Assembly (NCBI RefSeq): GCF_030052815.1
Contig: NC_079503.1
Span: 60,306,735 to 60,370,734 of the forward strand
Direction of reading: 5' to 3'
DNA: 64,000 nucleotides
From: Hevea brasiliensis
Taxonomy: Eukaryota > Streptophyta > Magnoliopsida > Malpighiales > Euphorbiaceae
The position numbers and the translations under genes are program-made. The notes under the pieces were generated by a model. That model made no database searches, was not told the DNA's origin, and worked only from the letters and a program-made list of their open reading frames with translations. Shown piece by piece: positions 48,604-60,598 of this stretch (the first letter of the stretch is position 1; every line of letters starts with the position of its first letter).

Positions 48604-50134
48604 TGTTAGTAGTATGCCCTAGAGCATATCATTTAGTATGTATCTTGTACATAATTTTATTAATAAAAGGCATTTCCACTTTTCCGTTTACATAATATAT
48701 TTATGTGTAATAGAAAAGGTCCATTGATATTTTGTTAGAAATATTATTCTTAAGTTGTTAAGAATATGAGTGACAATATTTCTAGCACAAAGTATCATAA
48801 ATAGGTTCACAATCGAGGATACTTCATAATAAGGACATTACTTATCCAGAAAGATTGTATTCATGTTTGTTCCCAAGTTATTTATATGAGATATAAATAA
48901 TATGGAATGGTGAGTCTCATGCCATATAACAAACATGATAGGCACTTATAAATGATAAGTAGGCCGAACCAGTGACGCTTATGACAAGCACATGGAGTTT
49001 ACTCTTGTCAATGTTTTGTCATAAATCATATCAATGCATATAATCTTTAGACCTGAGATAGCACAGTTATCTTGTATATAGGTAGTTTGAGTTTGATACT
49101 GCTTTCATACTTGTACTATGTATGGGTATATGGGCATGTGTTGGCTCCTACTAGTTATATATGGAGATAGGTGTTGATCAAGATGGAATCTGTTCCTCTA
49201 AGTAAATAGAGATAAAATCCTATGTTCATTTAATTGTTCTTGATGTTTCAAGTTCTGCCAGACAGATAGATTTATTCGTAAAAGAGTTTCGATGAGAAAA
49301 ATCTTTTAATCAAGAACTGGAATTAAAAGAGAACATAATATTCATAGCAAATGGAGTTTGACATAAACCATGACTCCAGCTTGAGTTGGGATTTTGTAAC
49401 AGAGAGATTCTAGTGCATGGTAACATATGATTATAAGTTCATTTAAGGTAAATCTTATTACTAATTGGGTGGCCATGGCATGCTATGCTAGGTGTTAACC
49501 ATGGTCTATGAGGTTCATAAAATGATTTAGAGAAATCATTTATGGTAAGAAAGAGTTCTGATGATATTAAGAGTTGATATCATGTCTCATTGCCAATTAG
49601 TGATGAGCCTAGTAAGTCACACACATACATAAGTTATCACCTATTTAAATATGATTTAATTAATTAATTAAAGAGTTTAATTGATTAATTAAATAGATTT
49701 GGTTTGTAATTAAATTGCAAAGTCCCTAGCATGACTTGAAACCAAATATAGATTATTAGATGTGTAGTATAAATTAAATTTATATTTAAAGTGTTTAAAT
49801 ATGAATTTAATTGATGAGAAATTAATTAATAGAGATTAATTAATTATTTTATATTTGATATAAATTAATTAGAAGAAGAAAATAATTATTTTGGGTTAAG
49901 AACTCAAAATTAAGACACAGGGGCATTTTGGTCATTTCACAGTGTGACACGTGGCACCATGAGATGGTACACGTGGCATAACACATAAGCTTGCCAAATG
50001 TTTTTTAATCATGTAAGATGATTAAAATCAAGATTAAATATAGGTTTGACACTTGGCACAATGTGATTGGGTCACTTAAACCTAGAGCTAATCAAAAGGT
50101 GACATGTGGCTAGGGTTTAATGTATTAACCTAGC

Positions 50135-50142
50135 TATTTAAG
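50135..50142 (+). promoter_or_regulatory. Candidate TATA box in LTR of Copia I
   Basis: TATTTAAG at the position that reads TATAAAAG in Copia A, about 560 bp before the LTR end. Assigned on sequence and conserved position only. Confidence 0.35.
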
Positions 50143-50235
50143 TGTGGTTATGAAAAGAAAACAAAACCAGCAGCCTCTCCTCTCATTTGTCACGCCACTT
50201 TGATCCTCTCCAGCTATTTCTCTTCATCTCTCATC

Positions 50236-50296
50236 AATTCAAAGAGATTAGCCATCAATCTCTTGAATTAAGAACACTAGAAATTGTTTCTAGTGT
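50236..50296 (+). other. Two consecutive stem-loops in R/U5 of the Copia LTR
   Basis: The first stem pairs AATTCAAAGAGATT with AATCTCTTGAATT (one bulged A). The second pairs ACACTAGAAA with TTTCTAGTGT around a TTG loop (50274-50296). In Copia A the first stem differs by one base on each arm in a way that keeps pairing (GAGAAT with ATTCTC, near 7999-8032). Confidence 0.6.
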
Positions 50297-50702
50297 CCTG
50301 TTTACATCTCTAATCTCTTAAAAGGCAGAACTTGAATTTCTAATTAATAGAAAAGGCTTTAGAAGCTGTTCAAGGGCTGCCATAGGTGTTCTTGGTGTGG
50401 ACAAGCTAGAGGGACAACATCTGGTGTCCTGAAGACGACTCTCACAGGCGCATATCGCTGCAGCACATCAAGAGGTTAGTGTAATCGTTCTTGATTTAAT
50501 CTAGGGTTCTAAAATTAATCTGATTAATTTTAAAATCTTAAATGGCAAATACAGATCCAAAAACATATTAAAAGAGTTTGAATATGTTGTTTATCATTGA
50601 AATCAAATAGATAAAAATAAATCTTGCATGGTGCATGTGACCCTAGGTGAAAATTTTTGAATTCAATGGTATAATCTTGTATTTTTCACGCCTGCCTTCA
50701 AT

Positions 50703-50714
50703 TGGTATCAGAGC
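50703..50714 (+). other. Primer-binding site of Copia I
   Basis: TGGTATCAGAGC, a perfect initiator tRNA-Met complement, 2 bases after the LTR end. Confidence 0.93.
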
Positions 50715-52487
50715 CACTATATTTGCCATTTAGATTGTTGATTATATGATTTAATTGTGTGATTTGATCATGAGATGATTGATTCATTGCTGGTTGGATC
50801 AAGAGGTGTGGCGGCACACATGGTGAAGCCACCATTGGTGGCGGCAACTATGGTTCCATGTGTGGTTCAAGGCTTGGCTTTTAATTCTGCAATTGTTGTA
50901 TGATCTAAGGCCTATTCTTTGACTAATTAAAGTGTTTAATTAGTTGTTTTAATCACACAATTAAATTATGATTCAAATCAGAATTTTAAAAATTGTTTGA
51001 ATGTGATTCAAATCTAAATTTTAAAAGTTGTTTGAATGTGATTCAAATCTGAATTTTTAAAGTTGTTTGAATCATATTTAAATCTGATTTTTTAAAATTG
51101 ATTCAATAAAATTCAGATCTGATTTTTTAAAAAATATTTGAATGTGATTCAAATCTGATTTTTTAAAAAATGTTTGAATGTGATTCAAATCTGAATTTTT
51201 GAAGTTGTTTGAATGTGATTCAAATCTGAATTTTTAAATTTATTTGAATGAGATTCAAATCTTAATTTTTAAATTTATTTGAATCATATTCAAATCTGGA
51301 TTTTTAAGTTGAATATGAGATATTCAATTTAATATAAGTATGTATGTTTTATTTAATTGTTAAATAGTGATATGCATGATGGATGATCATGGACTATAAA
51401 AGACCAATGTGATTGGATTTATTTCTTTTATGTTTCTTTGGGATTGTAAATTAATTAATTTATTTTAATTTATTTTGGGCATGTATTATTAAGTTTATAA
51501 TATTTTTTGGGTTGTAATTTCATTTATTTAAGTTCTTGTAAATTCACCTTGGTATGCCAAGGATTACTATGTAATATTGGATTGCAAGAAGTTCAAGGAG
51601 GTCAAGAGCATTGGTGGGACCAGTGGGAGGAATTCAAGATCAAGTGTTGATTATGTACTCCTTCAGCAACTCTTGTAAAATGAATGAATGAAATGCACCT
51701 AGGAATGCCCTGATTCAATTCTTGGTGGCTTAGAATTGAATCCCTTAGAAAGTCCATGATCATACCATATTTACTGCTTATCCATGAATGCATGAGATGT
51801 ATGGGAATGTATGCAATTATATGATATATGCATGCTAAATGGATAATGTGCAAAGTGAGACCTTAATAGTAATTAGGATGGCTATAAAATCTTCCAAACA
51901 AATGATTAAGTTGGAAATGGTATAATTAAAGTAATTATAACATAAGCCCTCCATTGGGGCAATTATTTTAAGAAATTTTAAATAGTTGCATGAGATGCAA
52001 TTAATTTAAGAGATTTTCTTAAGAATAATTGTTAAGCATGAGATGTTGTAAATATGTAAATGGTTTGGTGGCCAATATTGGATGTACCTGAGGACATTAA
52101 AATTATTTGCATAATTACTGGCTCAATGGGATCAACTTAACTAATGCAAGATAAGTCAATAATGGATGTACCTGAGATTTTGAGCATTAGGGGCTAGGTA
52201 AAGGATTGAACCTCACATGAGATGTGATGGGCAAGGAGTTGCTCACTTATAGTTTATTGTAATTCCAATAATGGATGTACCTGAGGATGATCAATAGAAT
52301 TATAAGAATTCAATCACCCACTAGAAATCCAACCAACTAGGATTTCCGTTTTCTACTTTGGAAGTGTAGGATTCGCTAAGTTAGTGGGAGGACCAATTTG
52401 ATTAAAAGACCATAATCATTTTGGTTAATTACATGATACATTTACTAATTAATCTGGTTATTTTCTGCAATTAATTTTCTAATAAAA
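50715..52487 (+). other. Untranslated leader of Copia I
   Basis: About 1.77 kb with no credible gene. It holds an AT-rich array (about 50965-51305, roughly ten units of about 35 bp). Three copies of the motif AATAATGGATGTACCTGAG or a near form lie at about 52073, 52159 and 52268. Confidence 0.8.
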
Positions 52488-55400
52488 ATGAGCACAAAAC
52501 AACCACCACCATCCAATATCCTTGCAAGCATACTTGATCACAATAGGTTGACAGGACCAAATCTGTCTGATTGGCTAAGAAATTTGAAACTTGTCCTGAA
52601 CCTTGAACATATAGGATATGTTCTAGATTCAAATGTTCCTGGTCCCTTACCTCCAGAGGCCACACAAGAGGAACATGAAACTTTGGACAAGTGGAAGGAG
52701 CATGATATGAGAGCTAAGTGTTACATGCTTGCTTCCATGAGTAATGAGTTACAGAAGCAACATGAGAACATGCAGAGTGCGAGTGAGATCCTCCTTCACC
52801 TACAAGAGTTGTATGGTGAGCACAGCAGGAATGCTAGGTATGAGATATCTAGACAGCTATTCCGTATGAGGATGTCTGAGGGACAGAATGTTGGGGATCA
52901 TGTCCACAAGATGATTCGGCTGATTGAGCAGTTGGAACATCTTGACTTCAACATGGATTTCCAGCTACAAATGGATTTGATCCTTCAGTCCCTTCCTGAG
53001 TCTTTTGGGAATTTTGTGACAAATTTCCATATGACTAAACAGGAATGCACCTTAGCTGGTTTACTCAACATGCTGGTTATTGCCCAAAAGAATATGCTAG
53101 GCAATAAAGGAAAAGAGGTAGCTTTGGTTGCATCTTCTTCTATTGGAAAGTCCAACAAGAAGAAGGGCAATAAGAAAAAGAAACCTCTGATTCCTGGTCC
53201 ATCCAAGAAAATAGCTAAACGGAAAAGGAAGACTAAAGCTGATGGAGGCAAAGGAAAGTGTTTCCACTGCCAAAAGGATGGGCACTGGAAAAAGAACTGC
53301 CCAGAGTATCTTGCTTCTCTGAAGGACAAGAAGGATACACCTTCGGAAGGTATGTCCATATCTTGTTATTTAGATTCTGATGATACTTATAGTTCATCTA
53401 CAACTTGGGTTTTAGATACTGGTGCCAGTTCTCATATTTCTAATGATATGCAGGAACTAGCAAACAGTAGCAGCTTGCATTCTCAAGATATTAGAGTCCG
53501 GATTGGCAATGGCTCAACTGTTGAAGCTTTAGCCATAGGATCTAAATCTTTTTACATGTTTGGACATGTTTTGTGTTTGGATAATATTTTATATGTACCT
53601 GATGCTTTTAAGAACATCATTTCTATATCTAGTTTGACTAGAAATGGCTATGAATTTCAGTTCACAGATGATGTTTGCAATATTTATTTTGGAAATAAAT
53701 ATGTTGGTTCGGGTTATATGAATGATGGTCTTTATTATTTGGATAATAATGACAAACACAAATTGAATACAAGTGATCTAAAAGAATACAATGGCATGGT
53801 GAAAACCAACTCAAGTTCAAAATATATTTGGCACTTAAGGTTATGTCATGTTGCAGAAGATAGGATTGCAAAATTGGAGAAAATGGGGATTCTATCCTCA
53901 TTGGGCTCTGAGCCTACTCCAATTTGTGAATCTTGCCTTCAAGGCAAAATGACTAGATCACCCTTTGTTGGACAAGGGCTAAGAGCTGAAAATATTTTGG
54001 AACTAATACATAGTGATGTATGTGGTCCGTTTAAAGAAATGGCTAGAGGGGGTTTTCATTATTTTATTACCTTTACTGATGATAAATCAAGGTTTGGGTA
54101 TTTGTATTTGATGAAATACAAACATGAATCCTTTGAAAAGTTTAAGGAATTTAAATCTGAAGTAGAAAATCAAACAGGAAAAAGTATTAAAGCTCTTCGA
54201 TCAGATCGTGGAGGTGAATATTTGAGTACTGAATTTGATGAATACTTGAGAGAGCATGGCATTGTTTCTCAGCTGACTCCTCCAAGAACGCATACAACCG
54301 AATGGTGTATCTGAAAGGAGAAATCGTACCCTATTGGATATGGTACGTAGTATGATGAGCTATCTTGATATGCCAATCTTCTTTTGGGGATTTGCATTAG
54401 AATCGACTTTATATATTCTGAATAGGATTCCATCAAAATCGGTTTCTTCCACACCTTATGAGATATGGCATGGAAGAAAACCAAGTCTTAAGCATGTTAA
54501 GATTTGGGGTTGTCCGACTTATATCAAAAAGTCAACAACGATAAATTGGAGACCGGATCGTAAAGAGGTCGATTTGTTGGATATCCAAAAGATAGTTTTG
54601 GATATTATTTTTATTTGCCTACTTCACAAAGGTTGTGATAAGTAGAGATGCCACATTTCTTGAACAACGGTTTGTTCAAGAAGGAGGCAAAGGAAGGCAA
54701 ATAGAGTTAGAATTGGAGAATTCGACCAACCAATGATCGGATGGATATAGATCCATCTAGTCAACCTATACCCATTGATGAAACATCTACAGCTGTTCCT
54801 CATAGAACAACCAGGGTATCTCACCCACCAGTGAGATATGGTTTTCTTCATGAAGAAGAACAAGAGTTGTCTACTCATGAAGAAGTAGATCATGGAGATG
54901 ATCCACTTACCTATGAAGAAGCTATATCAGATATAGACTCTTCAAAATGGATTGATGCTATGAAATCCGAGATTGATTCCATGTATAAGAATCAAGTTTG
55001 GGATCTTGTTAACCCTCCTGAAGGTATTGTACCTATAGGGAACAAATGGGTTTTCAAGAAGAAAATTGGTTCTGATGGAAAGGTAGAGACCTATAAGGCA
55101 AGGCTAATAGCGAAAGGGTTTCGCCAAAGGCAAGGAATAGACTATGAGGAGACTTTCTCGCCTGTTGCCATGCTTAAATCAATTAGGATTTTATTAGCAA
55201 TAGCTGCATACTATGATTATGAGATTTGGCAGATGGATGTCAAAACAACTTTTCTCAATGGATACATTGAAGAAAACATTTTCATGGAACAACCTAGGGG
55301 ATTTGAATCCCAAGATGGTTCCAAGGTATGCAAGCTAAAGCGATCCATTTATGGGTTGAAACAAGCTTCGAGGAGTTGGAACATCCGTTTTGATGAAGCC

Positions 55401-56474
55401 ATTAAATCCTTTGGTTTTATCAAAAATGAGGATGAGCCATGTGTATATAAGAAGGTTAGTGACAGTGCTATCACTTTCCTTGTCTTATATGTGGATGACA
55501 TACTGTTGATGGGTAATGATACAGGTATGTTGACGACTATAAAGGTATGGTTGTCAAATACATTCTCCATGAAAGACTTAGGGGAGGCAACCTATATTCT
55601 TGGGATTCGCATCTATAGAGATAGAGCGAAAAGAATAATAGGTTTATCCCAAAGTCTATACTTGGAAAAGGTGTTAAAGAGGTTTAACATGCTTGATTCC
55701 AAGAGAGGATTGTTACTAGTGAGACATGGTATCCATCTTTCTAAAGAGATGTCTCCAAAGACACCCGAAGAAAGAGATAAGATGGCCAGGATTCCATATG
55801 CTTCGGCTATTAAAAGTTTAATGTATGCAATGTTTTGTACTAGGCCGGATATCGCATATGCTGTTAGTTTGACTAGCAGGTATCAATCCAATCCAGGTTT
55901 AGAACACTGGATAGCAGTCAAGAATATCCTTAAGTACTTGAGAAGAACTAAGGATTTATTCTTGATTTATGGAGGTGGAGACTTGCAATTGGATGGTTAT
56001 CTTGATTACGATTTCCAATCGGATATCGATGATAGAAAGTCTACCTCTGGATATGTGTTCATTTGTAATGGAGGTGCGATCGGTTGGAAGAGTTCCAAGC
56101 GAGCATGACTGCAGATTCCACTCTTGGTCGAGTATATTCTTTGCATCGAGATCTTTGCAAAGGAAAAGGTTTGGATAAAGAAGTTCGTGACAGAACTTAC
56201 AGTAGTTCCTTCCATTGAGTCGGCGGTTCCATTACCTTTGTGACAACAATGGAGCAATCATACTGAGCTAAGTAACCAAGTTCTCACCAGAATTCCAAAC
56301 ACATAGAAAGGTGCTACCACATTATCAGAGAAATAGTTGGGCGAGGTGATGTAGCCATGCAGAAAATAGCATCGGTGAAAATCCGGTGATCCATTCACTA
56401 AGCCTATGTCACGATCTCGATTAGACCGACATCTTGAGAAGATAGGTCTAAGATATTGTAATGAATGGCTCTAG
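52488..56474 (+). CDS. gag-pol: Copia I gag-pol polyprotein, near-intact with local frame breaks
   Basis: Polyprotein of the Copia element, 1328 codons from ATG 52488 to TAG 56472-56474. Parts and residues: gag 1-250; zinc knuckle C258-C261-H266-C271; protease DTGA with Asp at 310; HHCC finger H449, H454, C480, C483; integrase Asp510 and Asp573, with the third acidic residue just after the first frame break; RT with FLNGYIEEN and catalytic YVDD at 1001-1004; RNase H from about 1165. Open segments are 52488-54314 and 54741-56108. Frame breaks lie at about 54288-54300, 54535-54740 and 56095-56420. Relative to copies A, B, E and F, nearly every difference in those stretches falls on CAG, CTG or AGCT, so some or all breaks may be sequence errors. 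The start is fixed by the other copies. Confidence 0.93.
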
Positions 56475-56488
56475 TGCTAGTGGGAGAT
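56475..56488 (+). other. Polypurine tract of Copia I
   Basis: TGCTAGTGGGAGAT directly before the 3' LTR start; it primes plus-strand DNA synthesis in this class of element. The same sequence is seen in B and F. Confidence 0.8.
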
Positions 56489-58587
56489 TGTTAGTAGTAT
56501 GCCCTAGAGCATATCATTTAGTATGTATCTTGTACATAATTTTATTAATAAAAGGCATTTCCACTTTTCCGTTTACATAATATATTTATGTGTAATAGAA
56601 AAGGTCCATTGATATTTTGTTAGAAATATTATTCTTAAGTTGTTAAGAATATGAGTGACAATATTTCTAGCACAAAGTATCATAAATAGGTTCACAATCG
56701 AGGATACTTCATAATAAGGACATGACTTATCCAGAAAGATTGTATTCATGTTTGTTCCCAAGTTATTTATATGAGATATAAATAATATGGAATGGTGAGT
56801 CTCATGCCATATAACAAACATGATAGGCACTTATAAATGATAAGTAGGCCCAACCAGTCACGCTTATGACAAGCACATGGAGTTTACTCTTGTCAATGTT
56901 TTGTCATAAATCATATCAGTGCATATAATCTTTAGACTGAGATAGCACGATTATCTTGTATATAGGTAGTTTGAGTTTGATACTGCTTTCATACTTGTAC
57001 TATGTATGGGTATATGGGCATGTGTTGGCTCCTACTAGTTATATATGGAGATAGGTGTTGATCAAGATGGAATCTGTTCCTCTAAGTAAATAGAGATAAA
57101 ATCCTATGTTCATTTAATTATTCTTGATGTTTCAAGTTCCTGGCCAGGACAGATAGATTTATTCAGAAAGAGTTTACGATGAGAAAATCTTTTAATCAAG
57201 AACTGGAATTAAAACAGAACATAATATTCATAGCAAATGGAGTTTGACATAAACCATGACTCCAGCTTGAGTTGGGATTTTGTAACAGAGAGATTCTAGT
57301 GCATGGTAACATATGATTATAGGTTCATTTAAGGTAAATCTTATTACTAATTGGGTGGGCATAGCATGCTATGCTAGGTGTTAACCATGGTCTATGAGAT
57401 TCATAAAATGATTTAGAGAAATCATTTATGGTAAGAAAGAGTTCTGATGATATTAAGAGTTGATATCATGTCTCATTGCCAATTAGTGATGAGCCTAGTA
57501 AGTCACACACATACATAAGTTATCACCTATTTAAATATGATTTAATTAATTAATTAAAGATTTTAATTGATTAATTAAATAGATTTGGTTTGCAATTAAA
57601 TTGCAAAGTCCCTAGCATGACTTGAAACCAAATATAGATTATTGGATGTGTAGTATAAATTAAATTTATATTTAAAGTGTTTAAATATGAATTTAATTGA
57701 TGAGAAATTAATTAATAGAGATTAATTAATTATTTTATATTTGATATAAATTAATTAGAAGAAGAAAATAATTATTTTGGGTTAAGAACTCAAAATTAAG
57801 ACACAGGGGCATTTTGGTCATTTCACAGTGTAACACGTGGCACCATGAGATGGTGACACATGGCATAACACATAAGCTTGCCAAATGTTTTTAATCATGT
57901 AAGATGATTAAAATCAAGATTAAATATAGGTTTGACACTTGGCACAATGTGATTGGGTCACTTAAACCTAGAGCTAATCAAAAGGTGACATGTGGCTAGG
58001 GTTTAATGTGTTAACCTAGCTATTTAAGTGTGGTTATGAAAAGAAAACAAAACCAGCAGCCTCTCCTCTCATTTGTCACGCCACTTTGAGCCTCTCCAGC
58101 TATTTCTCTTCATCTCTCATCAATTCAAAGAGATTAGCCATCAATCTCTTGAATTAAGAACACTAGAAATTGTTTCTAGTGTCCTGTTTACATCTCTAAT
58201 CTCTTAAAAGGCAGAACTTGAATTTCTAATTAATAGAAAAGGCTTTAGAAGCTGTTCAAGGGCTGCCATAGGTGTTCTTGGTGTGGACAAGCTAGAGGGA
58301 CAACATCTGGTGTCTCAAGACGAATCTCAAAGCGCAGACATTGCAGCACATCAAGAGGTTAGTGTAATCGTTCTTGATTTAATCTAGGGTTCTAAAATTA
58401 ATCTGATTAATTTTAAAATCTTAAATGGCAAATACAGATCCAAAAACATATTAAAAGAGTTTGAATATGTTGTTTATCATTGAAATCAAATAGATAAAAA
58501 TAAATCTTGCATGGTGCATGTGACCCTAGGTGAAAATTTTTGAATTCAATGGTATAATCTTGTGTTTTTCACGCTTCCGTTCCTTCA
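56489..58587 (+). repeat. 3' LTR of Copia I
   Basis: 2099 bp, from TGTTAGTAGTATGCCC to CTTCCGTTCCTTCA, then TGTAA target copy. An 85-codon frame antisense to the element (56573-56830) is open here but interrupted in the 5' LTR. Confidence 0.96.
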
Positions 58588-58825
58588 TGTAACACTTAGC
58601 TCTCATATCATACTCCTTCCATTTGTCCAAAGTTTCATATTCTTTTTGAGTGGCCTCTGGAGGTAACGGACCAGTAACATTTGAATCTAGAACATATCCT
58701 ATATGTTCAAGGTTCAGGACAAGTTTCAAATTTCTTAGCCAATCAGACAGATTAGGTCCTGTCAACCTATTGCGATCAAGTATGCTTGCAAGGATATTGG
58801 ATGGTGGTGGTTGTTCTGTGCTCAT
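58588..58825 (-). pseudogene. gag: Copia E gag, N-terminal part
   Basis: First 79 codons of the Copia E gag, start at 58825 (Met-Ser-Thr-Glu-Gln-Pro-Pro-Pro). It reads NILASILDRNRLTGPN and DSNVTGPLPPEATQ, as in the other copies. It runs to RAKCYM and is then cut by Copia I; the next codons are found at 48603 downwards after removing I and one copy of TGTAA. Confidence 0.92.
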
Positions 58826-60584
58826 TATTATCAGAAAATTAATTGCAGAAAATAACCAGATTAATTAGTAAATGTATCATGTAATTAACCAAAATGATTA
58901 TGGTCTTTTAATCAAATTGGTTCTAACACTAACTTAGCGAATCCTACACTTCCAAAGTAGAAAACGGAAATCCTAGTTGGATGGATTTCTAGTGGGTGAT
59001 TGAATTCTTATAATTCTATTGATCATCCTTAGGTACATCCATTGTTGGAATTACAATAAACTATAAGTGAGCAACTCCTTGCCCATCACATCTCATGTGA
59101 GGTTCAATCCTTTACCTAGCCCCTAATGCTCAAAATCTCAGGTACATCCATTATTGACTTATCTTGCATTAGTTAAGTTGATCCCATTGAGCCAGTAATT
59201 ATGTAAATAATTTTAATGTCCTCAGGTACATCCAATATTGGCCACTAAACCATTTACATATTTACAACATCTCATGCTTAACAATTATTCTTAAGAAAAT
59301 CTCTTAAATTAATTGCATCTTATGCAACTATTTAAAATTTCTTAAAATAATTGCCCCAATGGAGGGCCTATGTTATAATTAGTTTAATTATAGCATTTCC
59401 AACTTAATTATTTGTTTGGAAGATTTTATGGTCATTCTAATTACTATTAAGGTCTCACTTTGCACATTATCCAATTAGCATGCATATATCATATAATAGC
59501 ATACATTCCCATACATCTCATGCATTCATGGATAAGCAATAAATATGGTATGATCATGGACTTTCTAAGGGATTCAATTCTGAGCCACCAAGAATTGAAT
59601 CAGGGCATTCCTAGGTGCATTTCATTCATTCATTCATTTTACAAGAGTTGCTGAAGAAGTACATAATCAACACTTGATCTTGAATTCCTCCCACTGGTCC
59701 CACCAATGCTCTTGACCTCCTTGAACTTCTTGCAATTCAATATTACATGGTAATCCTTGGCATACCAAGGCGAATTTACAAGAACTTAAATAAATGAAAT
59801 TACAACCCAAAAATTATTACAAACTTAATAATACATGCCCAAAATAAATTAAAATAAATTAATTAATTTACAATCCTAAAGAAACATAAAAGAAATAAAT
59901 CCAATCACATTGGTCTTTTATAGTCCATGATCATCCATCATGCATATCACTCTTTAACAATTAAATAAAACATACATACTTAAATTAAATTGAATATCTC
60001 ATATTCAACTTAAATATCCAGATTTGAATATGATTCAAATAAATTTAAAAATTCAGATTTGAATCTCATTCAAACGAATTGAAAAATTCAGATTTGAATC
60101 AAATTCAGATTTGAATCACATTCAAACATTTAAAAAAAAAAACAGATTTGAATCACATTCAAACATTTTTTAAAAAATCAGATCTGAATTTTATTCAAAC
60201 AATTTTAAAAAATCAGATTTAAATATGATTCAAACAACTTTAAAAATTCAGATTTGAATCACATTCAAACAACTTTTAAAAGTCAGATTTGAATCACATT
60301 CAAACAATTTTTAAAATTCTGATTTGAATCATAATTTAATTGTGTGATTAAAATTCTAATTAAAAAATTTAATTAGACATAGGATGAGCTTTTAGATCAT
60401 ACAACAATTGTAAATTAAAAAGCAAACCTTGCGCCACCTTGAAGAACCATTGTTGCCGCCACCAATGGTGGCTTCACCTTGTGTGCCGCCACGCATCCAT
60501 TGCAACCAGCAATGGATCAATCATCTCATGATCAAATCACACAATTAAATCATATAATCAACAATCTAAATGGCAAATATATTG
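58826..60584 (-). other. Untranslated leader of Copia E
   Basis: Same organisation as the leader of Copia B: three copies of the minus-strand leader motif near 59028-59240, and an AT-rich array at about 60010-60325. No gene is seen. Confidence 0.8.
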
Positions 60585-60596
60585 GCTCTGATACTA
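60585..60596 (-). other. Primer-binding site of Copia E
   Basis: The minus strand reads TAGTATCAGAGC, one mismatch from the initiator tRNA-Met complement, 2 bp inside the LTR edge at 60599. Confidence 0.85.
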
Positions 60597-60598
60597 AT

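Larger units (their letters stand above)
48604..50700 (+). repeat. 5' LTR of Copia I
   Basis: 2097 bp, TGTTAGTAGTATGCCC to GCCTGCCTTCA. It is nearly identical to the 3' LTR. The visible differences fall mostly at CAG, CTG or CCAGG sites, for example near 49255, 50434-50460 and 50690. Confidence 0.96.
48604..58587 (+). mobile_element. Complete Copia I with 5-bp target duplication
   Basis: 9984-bp Ty1/Copia element with LTRs 48604-50700 and 56489-58587, primer-binding site, polypurine tract and a nearly open gag-pol. TGTAA flanks it on both sides (48599-48603 and 58588-58592), and the gag of Copia E reads on across it. It is the only complete Copia copy in the window and the youngest member of its family here. 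Confidence 0.97.
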
